Positions 53,496 to 61,880 of a stretch of DNA of 64,000 bases are shown here, in pieces (position 1 is the stretch's first letter; each line of letters starts with the position of its first letter). The notes below the pieces were generated by a model, which was not told where the DNA came from, ran no database searches, and worked only from the letters and a program-made list of their open reading frames with translations. The DNA is taken from contig NZ_JAPFQN010000005.1 of assembly GCF_026241165.1 (NCBI RefSeq), positions 248,001 through 312,000 on the forward strand, given 5' to 3'. The stretch comes from Mangrovivirga halotolerans (GTDB lineage: Bacteria; Bacteroidota; Bacteroidia; Cytophagales; Cyclobacteriaceae). The position numbers and the translations under genes are program-made.

Positions 53496-54593
53496 ATGAA
53501 AATTAATAATATAAAATTTGCAAAAAATGAATTCGTAGAATTCGAAAAATCTTTACATAAACGAGTAAATAATTATTTTAAAAATAATAACAAATCAAGA
53601 TTTGGTAATCGCAGTTTGATAGTTAAAACTATTTTAATGCTTTCTACTTTTTTTGTTCCGTTGATCATTATTAATACCGGGATAATTGAAAATACACTCT
53701 TACTTTTTGTATTGTATATTATTAGTGGAATAGGAATGGCGGGGGTTGGAATGGGAGTAATGCATGATGCAATTCATGGTTCATATTCTAAAAATCCCAA
53801 AATCAACAAATACGTTGGTTACTCAATGAATCTTATTGGTGCAAATGCCCGAATCTGGAGAATCCAACATAATGTCTTGCATCATACATATACAAATATT
53901 GATCATGCCGATGATGATATTCATACACCATTTTTCTTAAGGTTCTCACCCAATGCAAAAAAACACTGGATCCATCGGTTTCAACACTTGTACGTATGGT
54001 TTTTCTATTCTTTATCTACCTTATCATGGATCACCCTGAAGGATTTTGTTAATTTAATTCGATATAAAAAGAAAGGTCTTATTAAAGAAAATATGAGTAA
54101 AGCAATGCTCAGAATATTTGCTTGGAAAGGTTTATACTATTCTTATGCACTGGTACTACCATTAATAATGGTATCCCTTCCAGCATGGATAATTATTCTG
54201 GCTTTTTTAAGCATGCATTTAGTAACAGGTATATGTATCTCTTTTGTATTTCAAACAGCACATGTGATGCCTAATACAGATTACCCACAGGCAGATATTA
54301 ATAATTCAATAAAAAACTCACGTATGGTTCATCAAATGGTGACTACGACAAACTATGCACCGAAAAGCAGGTTTTTTTCGTGGTTAATAGGAGGGTTAAA
54401 CTACCAGGTTGAACATCATTTATTTCCTCATATTTCACACGTGCATTATCATAAAATATCCAAGATAGTAAAACTTACTGCACAAGAGTACAATGTTCCC
54501 TATTTAAGTTATGATAATTTTTGGATTGCGTTAAAAGCCCATTTTAAAATGATAAAAAAGCTCGGTACTCATTCACCTAAAACCATGTGCTAA
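53496..54593 (+). CDS. Membrane fatty-acid desaturase
   Basis: The protein has the three His boxes of acyl-lipid desaturases: MHDAIHG near residue 90, QHNVLHHTYTN near 125 and NYQVEHHLFPH near 305. They coordinate a di-iron centre. About four transmembrane helices separate them. It introduces a double bond into fatty acyl chains at the inner membrane, as in cold or membrane-stress adaptation. The length of 365 residues is normal. It fits the linoleoyl/delta-6-like group common in Bacteroidota; regiospecificity is unknown. Confidence 0.93.
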   Translation: MKINNIKFAKNEFVEFEKSLHKRVNNYFKNNNKSRFGNRSLIVKTILMLSTFFVPLIIINTGIIENTLLLFVLYIISGIGMAGVGMGVMHDAIHGSYSKNPKINKYVGYSMNLIGANARIWRIQHNVLHHTYTNIDHADDDIHTPFFLRFSPNAKKHWIHRFQHLYVWFFYSLSTLSWITLKDFVNLIRYKKKGLIKENMSKAMLRIFAWKGLYYSYALVLPLIMVSLPAWIIILAFLSMHLVTGICISFVFQTAHVMPNTDYPQADINNSIKNSRMVHQMVTTTNYAPKSRFFSWLIGGLNYQVEHHLFPHISHVHYHKISKIVKLTAQEYNVPYLSYDNFWIALKAHFKMIKKLGTHSPKTMC

Positions 54594-54702
54594 ATTTTAG
54601 ATCATTTTATACTTATATTTAAAATACAATTAATCATTGAAGATATAAGTATCTATTTTAGCCTGATACCGTTAGTTATTATAGACCAATATAATAACAG
54701 GT

Positions 54703-55263
54703 ATGAGGTTATACATCAAGTATATGGTGAGTCTTCGTTGTAAGATGATGGTGATAGAAGAATTAAAAAAACTTGGACTCAATCACATATCTGTAGAGCT
54801 CGGAATGGTTGAGATTAAAGAAGAACTGACTTCAAAGCAGCATGATTTATTAAAAGCTAATTTACTCAAATCAGGTCTTGAGCTTTTAGATAATCAACGC
54901 AACATCTTAATTGAAAAAATCAAGAATGTAATTATTGAATTAATTCATTATTCAGATGAGCTACCTAAAGTTAATTATTCAGATTTTCTGTCAGAAAAAT
55001 TAGGCTATGATTATACCTATTTATCAAATATATTTTCAGAGGTTACTGGTACGACCATACAGAATTTTATAATTGCTCACAAAATTGAAAAAGTTAAAGA
55101 ACTTCTTTTATATGATGAATTAAATCTCACTGAAATATCATATAAGCTACATTACAGCAGTGTAGCCCACCTTTCAAATCAATTTAAAAAGATTACCGGA
55201 TTATCACCCTCATTTTATAAGCAACTTAAGAAAAAGAGAAACAGTAATCTTGAAGACATTTGA
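54703..55263 (+). CDS. AraC-family regulator fused to a degenerate HMA-like domain
   Basis: Residues 1-65 follow the ferredoxin-like HMA fold seen in copper-responsive Bacteroidota regulators, but the metal-binding pair reads MVSLRC, with Ser10 replacing the first Cys and Cys13 retained. The C-terminal AraC DNA-binding domain (about 90-180) has two helix-turn-helix units (LSEKLGYDYTYLSNIFSEVTG and LTEISYKLHYSSVAHLSNQF, the latter in two parts) and ends GLSPSFYKQLKKKR. It is probably a transcription activator. The copB gene lies 4 kb to the left on the other strand. Confidence 0.88.
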   Translation: MRLYIKYMVSLRCKMMVIEELKKLGLNHISVELGMVEIKEELTSKQHDLLKANLLKSGLELLDNQRNILIEKIKNVIIELIHYSDELPKVNYSDFLSEKLGYDYTYLSNIFSEVTGTTIQNFIIAHKIEKVKELLLYDELNLTEISYKLHYSSVAHLSNQFKKITGLSPSFYKQLKKKRNSNLEDI

Positions 55264-55316
55264 TTCTCAATAATAATATCCCTGCTTTTTAGAACTGTGA
55301 TATATATAACATCGAA

Positions 55317-55338
55317 TCACACTTATGTAACAGTGTGA
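55317..55338. promoter_or_regulatory. Palindrome upstream of the OmpA-family gene
   Basis: TCACACT (55317-55323), eight bases, AGTGTGA (55332-55338). The spacer contains TATGTAAC, so a TGTAACA sequence spans the spacer and right arm. It lies about 200 bases upstream of the OmpA-family gene. It is a candidate operator or a small hairpin. Confidence 0.4.
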
Positions 55339-55533
55339 CCAATAAAAAGAAGTACCTTCCTTAATACTAATAATCAGTGAATTACGATTTTAATACAACA
55401 GTTTCAAATTGAATTTGTAATCCATAAAATCAATTATCAAAATGGAAATCGTAATTAATAGTGAAATCATTAGTAGCTAAATGCTATTAAAAGATATAAA
55501 CCTTCTAAAATCGTATAAAAACGATAAAAAATC

Positions 55534-57042
55534 ATGAGAGCTAATCCGATTAAAACTTTACTGAGCATAATAGTCATGTTATTTGTATACACGGCAAGTG
55601 CACAAGAATTGCAATCATCATTATTTAATGACTTAAATAAGATAAAGCTGGAAGCAATAAAGGTACAGGCTAATGTACTTTCTCCAGAAAATTTTAAAGA
55701 TGGAATGGAAGCATACAATGAAGCTAAGAATGCCTATTTAAAAAATGGACAATTATCAGATATAAAAGAAAATATCAGCGAATCATATAAAAGCTTTTCA
55801 GATGCGATTGAAACTTCGAATATAAATGCAGTGATGTTCTCTGAAGCACTCGCTGCGAGGAGTGATGCAATTGATGCAGAATCAGACAATCCAAATAACC
55901 TATACTGGGAAGATGCAGAAGATGAAATGAAAGATGCAGCGGAAGATTTTGAAAAGGGAAATTCAAATAATGCGAAAGAAAAAGCTTCAAAGGCGACTGA
56001 ATTATATCGTCAGGCTGAACTTGAATCAATAAAATCAAAATACCTTGCAAATGCAAAAAGCCTGGTAAAACGTGCTGATGATAATAAAGTAGATAAGGTA
56101 GCCCCAAAAACACTTAAAGAAGCAAAATTATTGATCTCAAATACCGAACAATTACTTAATGAAGACAGGTATGATAAAGATGAAGCCAGATTAATGGCCA
56201 AACAAGCTGAATACAAAGCTTCATTGGCAATTCATATGGCTACTCAAATAGAACTGTTAGAAGATAAAAATTTCGAACCCGAAGATTACCTGCTTTTAAG
56301 TTATGAGCCAGTAACAAGAATTGGTGAACACCTGGATATGAATGTGAAATTTGATAAAGGAATTGAACAACCTTTATCTGAGATAACCTCTACAATCAAT
56401 CATAATAAAATGATGCGATTAAATCTTGAAAATGAAATTTTTACTAAAAAACAGGAAATTGAAAATTATAAAAAAATTGTAGATGAAAAAATTCAAACAC
56501 AAAAAGTCTTGAAGGGTCAACTTTCTTATGAAACTGAACTCTCTATCAAAAAACAAGAAGCTTTACAGTCAAGGATTAATCAAAATGCTATTCTAAAAGC
56601 CAAATTTGATGAAATCCAACGACTATTTCCTCAGCAAGAAGCCCAGGTATTTCGTCAAAAAAATGATGTAATTATTAGAATGGTGGGTGTTAATTTTGAT
56701 GTAGGTAAATCTCAAATAGAGAAAGAAAATTTCGCCACAATATCAAAGATCGAAAAAGTTGCAGACATTTTTGAAGAGGCATCTATAATAATTGAAGGGC
56801 ATACAGACTCCCAGGGAAGTGATAAGGCTAACCTTGCTTTATCGCAAGACAGGGCCGATGCAGTTTTGACCTATCTCTTAGCCAGTACTAATATTGATAA
56901 GAGTAGATTTAAAACAATTGGGTATGGAGAAAGCAAACCTGTTTCTAATAATGAGACTTCATTAGGAAGGAAACAAAACAGAAGGATAGATGTAATTATT
57001 AAACCTCAAATTATTGGTCATGAAAATATTGGGCTAAAATAA
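55534..57042 (+). CDS. OmpA-family peptidoglycan-binding protein with long helical region
   Basis: A signal peptide (LLSIIVMLFVYTASAQ) precedes about 350 residues of mostly helical, charged sequence (about 30-340) with a repeated AKxxxKRADDN pattern. The OmpA C-terminal domain follows (about 385-495): NFDVGKSQIEKEN, IEGHTDSQGSDKANLALSQDRADAV (in two parts) and GYGESKPVSNNE. It has no beta barrel. The domain binds peptidoglycan. The protein probably spans the periplasm, linking an envelope structure to the wall. A strong terminator follows. Confidence 0.92.
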   Translation: MRANPIKTLLSIIVMLFVYTASAQELQSSLFNDLNKIKLEAIKVQANVLSPENFKDGMEAYNEAKNAYLKNGQLSDIKENISESYKSFSDAIETSNINAVMFSEALAARSDAIDAESDNPNNLYWEDAEDEMKDAAEDFEKGNSNNAKEKASKATELYRQAELESIKSKYLANAKSLVKRADDNKVDKVAPKTLKEAKLLISNTEQLLNEDRYDKDEARLMAKQAEYKASLAIHMATQIELLEDKNFEPEDYLLLSYEPVTRIGEHLDMNVKFDKGIEQPLSEITSTINHNKMMRLNLENEIFTKKQEIENYKKIVDEKIQTQKVLKGQLSYETELSIKKQEALQSRINQNAILKAKFDEIQRLFPQQEAQVFRQKNDVIIRMVGVNFDVGKSQIEKENFATISKIEKVADIFEEASIIIEGHTDSQGSDKANLALSQDRADAVLTYLLASTNIDKSRFKTIGYGESKPVSNNETSLGRKQNRRIDVIIKPQIIGHENIGLK

Positions 57043-57069
57043 ATGAGCTATTTTTACTTTTAACATGCG

Positions 57070-57099
57070 GGTCCGGAATTTAAAATTCCGGACCATTTT
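57070..57099 (+). terminator. Rho-independent terminator after the OmpA-family gene
   Basis: A perfect 11-bp stem, GGTCCGGAATT (57070-57080) with AATTCCGGACC (57084-57094), has a 3-base loop and a T-rich tail. Confidence 0.94.
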
Positions 57100-57148
57100 T
57101 TATTAAAGTATCACCCATTTTGAATTAAGACATATAACATGTGATTTC

Positions 57149-57178
57149 TGTAACAACCCTTACATCATGTGTAACAAC
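57149..57178 (+). promoter_or_regulatory. Direct repeat of TGTAACAAC
   Basis: TGTAACAAC occurs at 57149-57157 and again at 57170-57178, exactly 21 bases (two helical turns) apart. The pair lies 70-100 bases upstream of the small membrane protein gene at 57248. The first copy also forms TGTAA-N6-TTACA. Two regularly spaced half-sites suggest binding of a dimeric or activator-type protein. Confidence 0.45.
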
Positions 57179-57247
57179 TTATCCACTTGATATACTGATC
57201 TTTACAACATATACTAATCTGTTAATTAATTCTTAAACCAGATAATC

Positions 57248-57403
57248 ATGAAAAATCTACCATATTTAATCGCCATAATACTTTTAATTGCCTGGACAAT
57301 CGGGGTATTAAAATATAACGCTGAAGGATATATCCATACCTTATTAATATTAGCTTTGGTCACCATCTTATATCGCCTGGTGAGAAGAAAGGAATTACTA
57401 TAA
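57248..57403 (+). CDS. lmo0937-family small membrane protein
   Basis: The 51-residue protein has two hydrophobic helices (LPYLIAIILLIAWTIGVL and IHTLLILALVTILYRLV) separated by KYNAEGY. This is the layout of the lmo0937 family: very short, two helices, often induced under stress. Its stop overlaps the start of the cupin gene by one base, so the two are translationally coupled. The function is unknown. Confidence 0.78.
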   Translation: MKNLPYLIAIILLIAWTIGVLKYNAEGYIHTLLILALVTILYRLVRRKELL

Positions 57404-57774
57404 TGATGCAGGAAAATGACAAATACTCTGAAATGAATAAAGGGACGGTCTTGATTATCGATAAGATTGTTGAATATAATTCCAATGCGATAAATAAAAA
57501 GACTATTATCAAAAAAACCACTGGTAACATAACCGCAATTTCATTTGATAAGGGTGAAGAGTTAACTCAAAACAGCTTACCCTTTGACACCTTCATTCAG
57601 GTAATAGACGGCAAAACAGAAGTAACAATTGATAAAAAATCAAGCAAATTGTTAAAAGGGGAGGCCATTATAATTCCGGCCCATTCTATTTATACCATAA
57701 AAGCTAATGATGTACGCTGTAAAATTATAGCCACTATTATTAAAAGCGGATATGAAAACCTTTCGCTTAATTAG
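57403..57774 (+). CDS. Cupin-domain protein
   Basis: The 123-residue protein is a single small-barrel cupin. Typical features are the opening strand FDKGEELTQNSLPFDTFIQVIDG (in two parts), turn KGEAIIIPAHSIYTIKA and the last strand KIIATII. The usual metal-binding His pattern GxxxxxHxH is absent: ELTQNSLP stands where the His pair would be. It may therefore be a non-metal or binding-only cupin. It is coupled to the upstream lmo0937-like gene. Confidence 0.83.
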   Translation: MMQENDKYSEMNKGTVLIIDKIVEYNSNAINKKTIIKKTTGNITAISFDKGEELTQNSLPFDTFIQVIDGKTEVTIDKKSSKLLKGEAIIIPAHSIYTIKANDVRCKIIATIIKSGYENLSLN

Positions 57775-57912
57775 ATTAGTTACTTCTCATCATGACTTAG
57801 TTTCTTTTTTTGATAAAACACTCAAATAGGACAGGGAAGTTACATTCTAATAATACAATAATTATCTTTTTTCCGATTTAATAACACCTCCTTGATGTAT
57901 ATAACTTCTACA

Positions 57913-57988
57913 CCATAGTCTTTCCCCTGACAGACCGTCATACTATTTTCTTTAATGGTGTCTAGTAGTTAAGCCACAGGGGAAAGGA
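57913..57988 (+). repeat. Dispersed repeat, copy 1
   Basis: A 76-base element starting CCATAGTCTTTCCCCTGACA and ending AGCCACAGGGGAAAGG. It has 9-bp inverted arms, TTTCCCCTG (57921-57929) and CAGGGGAAA (57977-57985). A second, diverged copy in the same orientation is at 60488. The shared ends and similar size indicate a mobile or REP/MITE-like element. It carries no gene. Confidence 0.6.
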
Positions 57989-58008
57989 TACCTGATTTAG
58001 TGCTCAAA

Positions 58009-58491
58009 TTATTTAATAATCTGAAATCCGCGAGTTCCTCCATCTTCATAAATATCCCAAACAACTTTACCTTCAAACCACACCTTTTCAACCCTTAAAG
58101 TACTTTCCGTATTCAAATAATGACAAACAATGCTATCCTGCTCTGTTTCATTCCATTCTAAAATATAAGAGGCTGAAGTAGTACCTTTGGCAACTCTACC
58201 AGCAAACACTCTCAATTGGTGTTCTGATTCCGTTTTAAACAGCATTAAGTTTCTAGGATATGTTAACTTACTCTCATAAATCTCAGTTTTTTGATTGCCG
58301 TCATAGTAATACAACTTCATATCCTCAAATTTATAACTCTCTTCATTTGCCGGGTCAAGCAAATCAAGACCCTGAGAATTTTTGACGGTAAGATCTACAG
58401 CAACACTAACATTATCATGTAAATCAAGCTGAACAACTTCTTCTGCACAACCGCATAGCGTTAGTAGGAAAAGGAATTTAATTAGTTTCAT
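58009..58491 (-). CDS. Small lipoprotein coupled to the C10 peptidase
   Basis: The 160-residue protein has a lipoprotein signal (KFLFLLTLCGCAEE, lipobox Cys about residue 15) and a beta-rich domain with paired strands (DMKLYYYDGNQKTEIYE, ASYILEWNETEQ). Its start codon overlaps the stop of the C10 peptidase gene (ATGA), so the two are translationally coupled. Streptopain-type peptidases can be paired with inhibitor proteins, and an inhibitor or anchor role is possible, but I do not recognise the domain. Confidence 0.75.
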   Translation of the reverse strand: MKLIKFLFLLTLCGCAEEVVQLDLHDNVSVAVDLTVKNSQGLDLLDPANEESYKFEDMKLYYYDGNQKTEIYESKLTYPRNLMLFKTESEHQLRVFAGRVAKGTTSASYILEWNETEQDSIVCHYLNTESTLRVEKVWFEGKVVWDIYEDGGTRGFQIIK

Positions 58492-59765
58492 TGTCTTGGT
58501 TTTATTTTAATAATCATTTCTTTATGATATTGATAGTTTCTTCTATAAGGTGTCCAATCATTCCATTTAAAAAAACCATCCTCATTGCCGTCCCATCCCC
58601 AATTCATATATAAAAAATAATAAGTGGAAGTACTATATAGATTTCCTTTATCGTCATAATTACAGGTTTTGTTAATTCTATAACCATCAGTTACCCAGGC
58701 ATGACCATTGGATATACTGTAAGAACACCATCCCATAAAACAAAGTATTCCATTTTGATCTCTGTTTCTGAACCCGCTTAATATAACCGGTTGATCAGAT
58801 CTAAGCTGTTCGATAACCTGTTCTCTATTAAAAGAAGTATAAGTGGCTACTTGATAACCAAAATCACTACTAAAAGCATTAGTTGCATTAACCATTGAGG
58901 CTCCTGAACTCTCACAACTATATTCCATCTTAATAGTAAAACCAATATCTCTCATTAACTTTGCTGTTTCTAAAGAACCTTGACCATCTGGCATAATTGA
59001 CCAATTATAATTACCTGGAGTTTCGTGAAATCGCATAACCTGTGCCATCGCTGTAGCCACACAACCTGTAGGAGCGGTACCCAATGAACAATTCTCATAT
59101 TTTACCAGCGTATTAAACATGCCTTCCTGTCCCCATTTGGTTGACATTAAAGGTCCCTTTGATTCATAAGAATTTTTACAATTAGAACTCCCTCCATCAC
59201 CACCACAACTACCATCTTCTTCTATTGGATTAATTCTTAAATTAGATTGAATTTCACAGATATTCCAACTTTGAGATACTTCGTCCGTTTCCTCCTGATT
59301 AAGTACTCTTGCTTCACTAACCATTTCTTTAGTTTGTGATAGCCAACTAATTAATCCTCCTGATATTTCTTTTTGATGAATTGGAAACTTGCCATCATAT
59401 GAAAAAGCTCTGATTGGCTCAAGTCTATTATCCGCTGATAAAATTATAAAACCTCCTTCTTTATAATTAATAATATAGAAAGCCGATTTCCCCTTTTTAT
59501 CTGGAACCTCTAAAACTTCTTCTATTTCTTTAAAAGTTGTAGGTACTTTCGTCAACCTCGCATTAGCACTTCCCTCATCAGTAATCATTGGATACTCTAG
59601 TACTGATGCAATAGAAGAAGCCTCATTTAAATCGATGAACTGATCGTCATGTAATCTTATTTCATTAACTTCTAATTGTTCTTCCGTACAAGAGATAATC
59701 CCAATTAACAGCAACAAATACATCAATGAATGACGATTTACTTGCAATAAATAGTTTTTTAACAT
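58488..59765 (-). CDS. C10-family (streptopain-like) cysteine peptidase lipoprotein with Spi-type propeptide
   Basis: From the ATG at 59765 a lipoprotein signal (MYLLLLIGIISCTEE) is followed by a propeptide/Spi-like domain (FYIINYKEGGFIILSADNRL, in two parts) and the C10 catalytic domain. The nucleophile Cys is in APTGCVATAMAQVM, the catalytic His in NGHAWVTDGY, and the segment NWGWDGNEDGFF closes the domain. The family includes streptopain, interpain and PrtT, which are secreted virulence or nutritional proteases. It should be outer-membrane or surface anchored and cleave host or environmental proteins. Confidence 0.93.
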   Translation of the reverse strand: MLKNYLLQVNRHSLMYLLLLIGIISCTEEQLEVNEIRLHDDQFIDLNEASSIASVLEYPMITDEGSANARLTKVPTTFKEIEEVLEVPDKKGKSAFYIINYKEGGFIILSADNRLEPIRAFSYDGKFPIHQKEISGGLISWLSQTKEMVSEARVLNQEETDEVSQSWNICEIQSNLRINPIEEDGSCGGDGGSSNCKNSYESKGPLMSTKWGQEGMFNTLVKYENCSLGTAPTGCVATAMAQVMRFHETPGNYNWSIMPDGQGSLETAKLMRDIGFTIKMEYSCESSGASMVNATNAFSSDFGYQVATYTSFNREQVIEQLRSDQPVILSGFRNRDQNGILCFMGWCSYSISNGHAWVTDGYRINKTCNYDDKGNLYSTSTYYFLYMNWGWDGNEDGFFKWNDWTPYRRNYQYHKEMIIKIKPRQ

Positions 59766-60225
59766 TTGATAAATCCATTTAATAAAAGGCATTAAAAAGG
59801 GGGGCTATTTAATACCCTTGTTTGATAAAATTAGTTTTAGTTGATTGAAATCATTCAAACCTAATACTATTAATAGACCTATCAAAATAAATTAATACCA
59901 TTATCCGTTTGTAAACGGCTATAAACGATTAATACAATATTTATAATGACTTAACATCAGCTATATCAGTGTTTATTGTGAAAAATTGATCCTTAACAAG
60001 TAATTAATAACATAACAAAAACATACATCTTGTTATTACATAAAAGATCAAAAGACACTAATGTCATATCCCTTTCCTATTATTAAAGTTTTTAAAATCT
60101 GATTAATAATTAGATGAATTATTGTCACTGAAAGATTGATTCTTTATCTAAAAAAACGCTTGAAATTCAGCCTTCTTTACACACTCTAATCGAAAACCAC
60201 CACTCAATCCTAGAAATTTCCTCAA
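59766..60225. other. AT-rich intergenic region upstream of the C10 peptidase gene
   Basis: It holds the promoter region of the peptidase gene. A small inverted repeat CCGTTT-GT-AAACGG (59905-59918) lies 140 bases upstream of the start, and a nearby ATAAACGATTAATA resembles the AATCGTTTG element. No gene is visible. Confidence 0.4.
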
Positions 60226-60513
60226 TTAATAGTATATTTCTTCCGTGATTTTTTCAACTATCATATAGTTTTGGCTATAAATAAGAGTATTAAGTGTCAA
60301 ATTTTTCATTTTTAGAAAACGAGTTTCCGATCCTTTATAATAATGCACTGGCTGCAGAATATAACCTCTATGAAGATCCCAGCTGTTTGGAGTGTTCCGC
60401 AGGACAACTTCAAACCTTTTGATGAAATGTAGAGTCTCTAACTCGGGCATTAAACGATATAGAAACTTATATTTTTTAAAATCTAATCCATGGTCTGTCT
60501 CCTGACAGACCAT
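60226..60513 (-). CDS. Doubtful small gene starting within the repeat
   Basis: The reverse strand is open for 95 codons. The first nine residues are encoded by the palindromic end of dispersed repeat copy 2, which would supply the start codon. The rest has no signal, no membrane helix and no motif I recognise, although it contains a protein-like stretch (LHFIKRFEVVLRN). It may be a fragment of an older gene interrupted by the repeat, or a chance frame. Confidence 0.25.
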   Translation of the reverse strand: MVCQETDHGLDFKKYKFLYRLMPELETLHFIKRFEVVLRNTPNSWDLHRGYILQPVHYYKGSETRFLKMKNLTLNTLIYSQNYMIVEKITEEIYY

Positions 60514-60567
60514 TAAATTGTTTGCTCCAAAAATGTCTTATCAGAGGACAAGCCACGGGGTAGGGAA
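60488..60567 (+). repeat. Dispersed repeat, copy 2
   Basis: An 80-base element aligned end to end with copy 1 (57913-57988): CCATGGTCTGTCTCCTGACA at the left, AGCCACGGGGTAGGGAA at the right. The left end is a perfect 10-bp stem, ATGGTCTGTC (60490-60499) with GACAGACCAT (60504-60513), and a TCCT loop. Copy 1 has matching ends but a weaker left hairpin, so copy 2 may be closer to the functional form. Confidence 0.6.
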
Positions 60568-60713
60568 GTAGGAAGTTGGTGAATAACTCCTTGACCCCAA
60601 GTTATACTGGATAATATATCTACTTTACAAATAGATTTATTCACCAGTAGAATGACGAAAAATTATGAAAATATAATTTTTGTCAGGGTCAGCCCTTAGC
60701 AGACTTATAAAAC

Positions 60714-61880
60714 CTACTCTGGGTTGACCTCATCCTTATAAATCACACCATTGAGTTTTTCATACCACTTGTAGCCTTCCTTAAACTTCTCTTCGGTGAC
60801 TGGCAAGAACCTGATTGGTGTACCCTCGCTAAAGATGGTGCAGGGTGTTTCTCGTTTTACATCAAACATCTCTTCAGGCAAGGTTCGGATGCTGTTATAT
60901 TGGATTACAAGTCCAGAAAGTTTTTCCAATTTGCCAATTGACTTTGGTAATTCTTTTAAAAAGTTATGTCCGATTGAAATTGTTGCTAAATTTTTACAAT
61001 TCCCTATTTCCTCTGGAATCGATTTAATTAGGTTGTTATCTAAATGCAGGCTAATTACTTCTGGAAGTTCTGTTATCCATTGGGGGAATTCTGTTAACCC
61101 ACACCATCTTAAATGTACAGTGCGCAAATTTTTACAGGCACCAAAGTCAGGGATTTGACCATTAAGTTTCGGAGAACCACTGAAGCTGATCTTATGTAAT
61201 TCTTCAATCTCTCCTAGTCTCGGTGAGATGTATTGTAGCTGATTATCATCCATATCCAAAATGGTGATCCGCATATCTCCAACTTCATCCGGAATCGAAT
61301 CGATTGGAGTTTCAGAGAGGTATAATTTTAATGGAAACGCAGTGGAATCAGGAAAAAGTATCGGGAATTTCTTTACATTGGTTTTCCTTAACCCGAGAAA
61401 TTCTAATTTTTTAGCTGATTGGTAAAATATTTCAGGAACAGAATCAATTGGATTATATGTAAAACTTATGGACTTAAGGTTTTTAAGTTCAGAAAGAAAT
61501 ATCGGGAATTCCCTTAATTCATTTTGATTAAAACTTACTGTTTCCAAATATTTTAGTTCTGTAATCCATTCTGGAACAATCTTTAATTTACCCCGAGTAA
61601 ACATTAAAGTATTTAATTTCTTCAGATATTTAATTTCTTCCGGGATTTCATCAAGAGTTTCCACTCCCCAAAAATAAATTTCAACTATATGAGCTGAATC
61701 CTCATCCTTTTTAATATTTACTCCATCACCAAACCTTACTTTTAATGATTGAGCTATGCTATCTTCCATAGCAAGAATAAAATCATTTTGGCTAGTATCG
61801 TATTTTGAATTAGCACAAGAAAATAATACCAACAAAATGAAAATAATTAAAGCATTGCTAATTTTCTTTTTTATAGCCAT
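60714..61880 (-). CDS. Leucine-rich-repeat lipoprotein
   Basis: The ATG at 61880 gives a lipoprotein signal (ALIIFILLVLFSCANS, lipobox Cys about 22). About eleven LRR units of 20-23 residues fill positions 80-360 (IPEEIKYLKKLNTLMFTRG and VPEWITELKYLETVSFNQN are two). They resemble the Shoc2-type consensus LPExIxxLxxLxxLxLxxNxL. A longer in-frame start at 61940 would lie inside the upstream gene and lacks a signal there. It probably presents an LRR surface for protein binding at the cell envelope. It overlaps the end of the large upstream gene by 23 bases. Confidence 0.85.
   Translation of the reverse strand: MAIKKKISNALIIFILLVLFSCANSKYDTSQNDFILAMEDSIAQSLKVRFGDGVNIKKDEDSAHIVEIYFWGVETLDEIPEEIKYLKKLNTLMFTRGKLKIVPEWITELKYLETVSFNQNELREFPIFLSELKNLKSISFTYNPIDSVPEIFYQSAKKLEFLGLRKTNVKKFPILFPDSTAFPLKLYLSETPIDSIPDEVGDMRITILDMDDNQLQYISPRLGEIEELHKISFSGSPKLNGQIPDFGACKNLRTVHLRWCGLTEFPQWITELPEVISLHLDNNLIKSIPEEIGNCKNLATISIGHNFLKELPKSIGKLEKLSGLVIQYNSIRTLPEEMFDVKRETPCTIFSEGTPIRFLPVTEEKFKEGYKWYEKLNGVIYKDEVNPE

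Noticed and set aside
57775-57912. Third copy of the dispersed repeat near 57820 (GGACAGGGAAGTTAC)
   Set aside because: Only a short part of the right-end sequence matches and the left end is absent.
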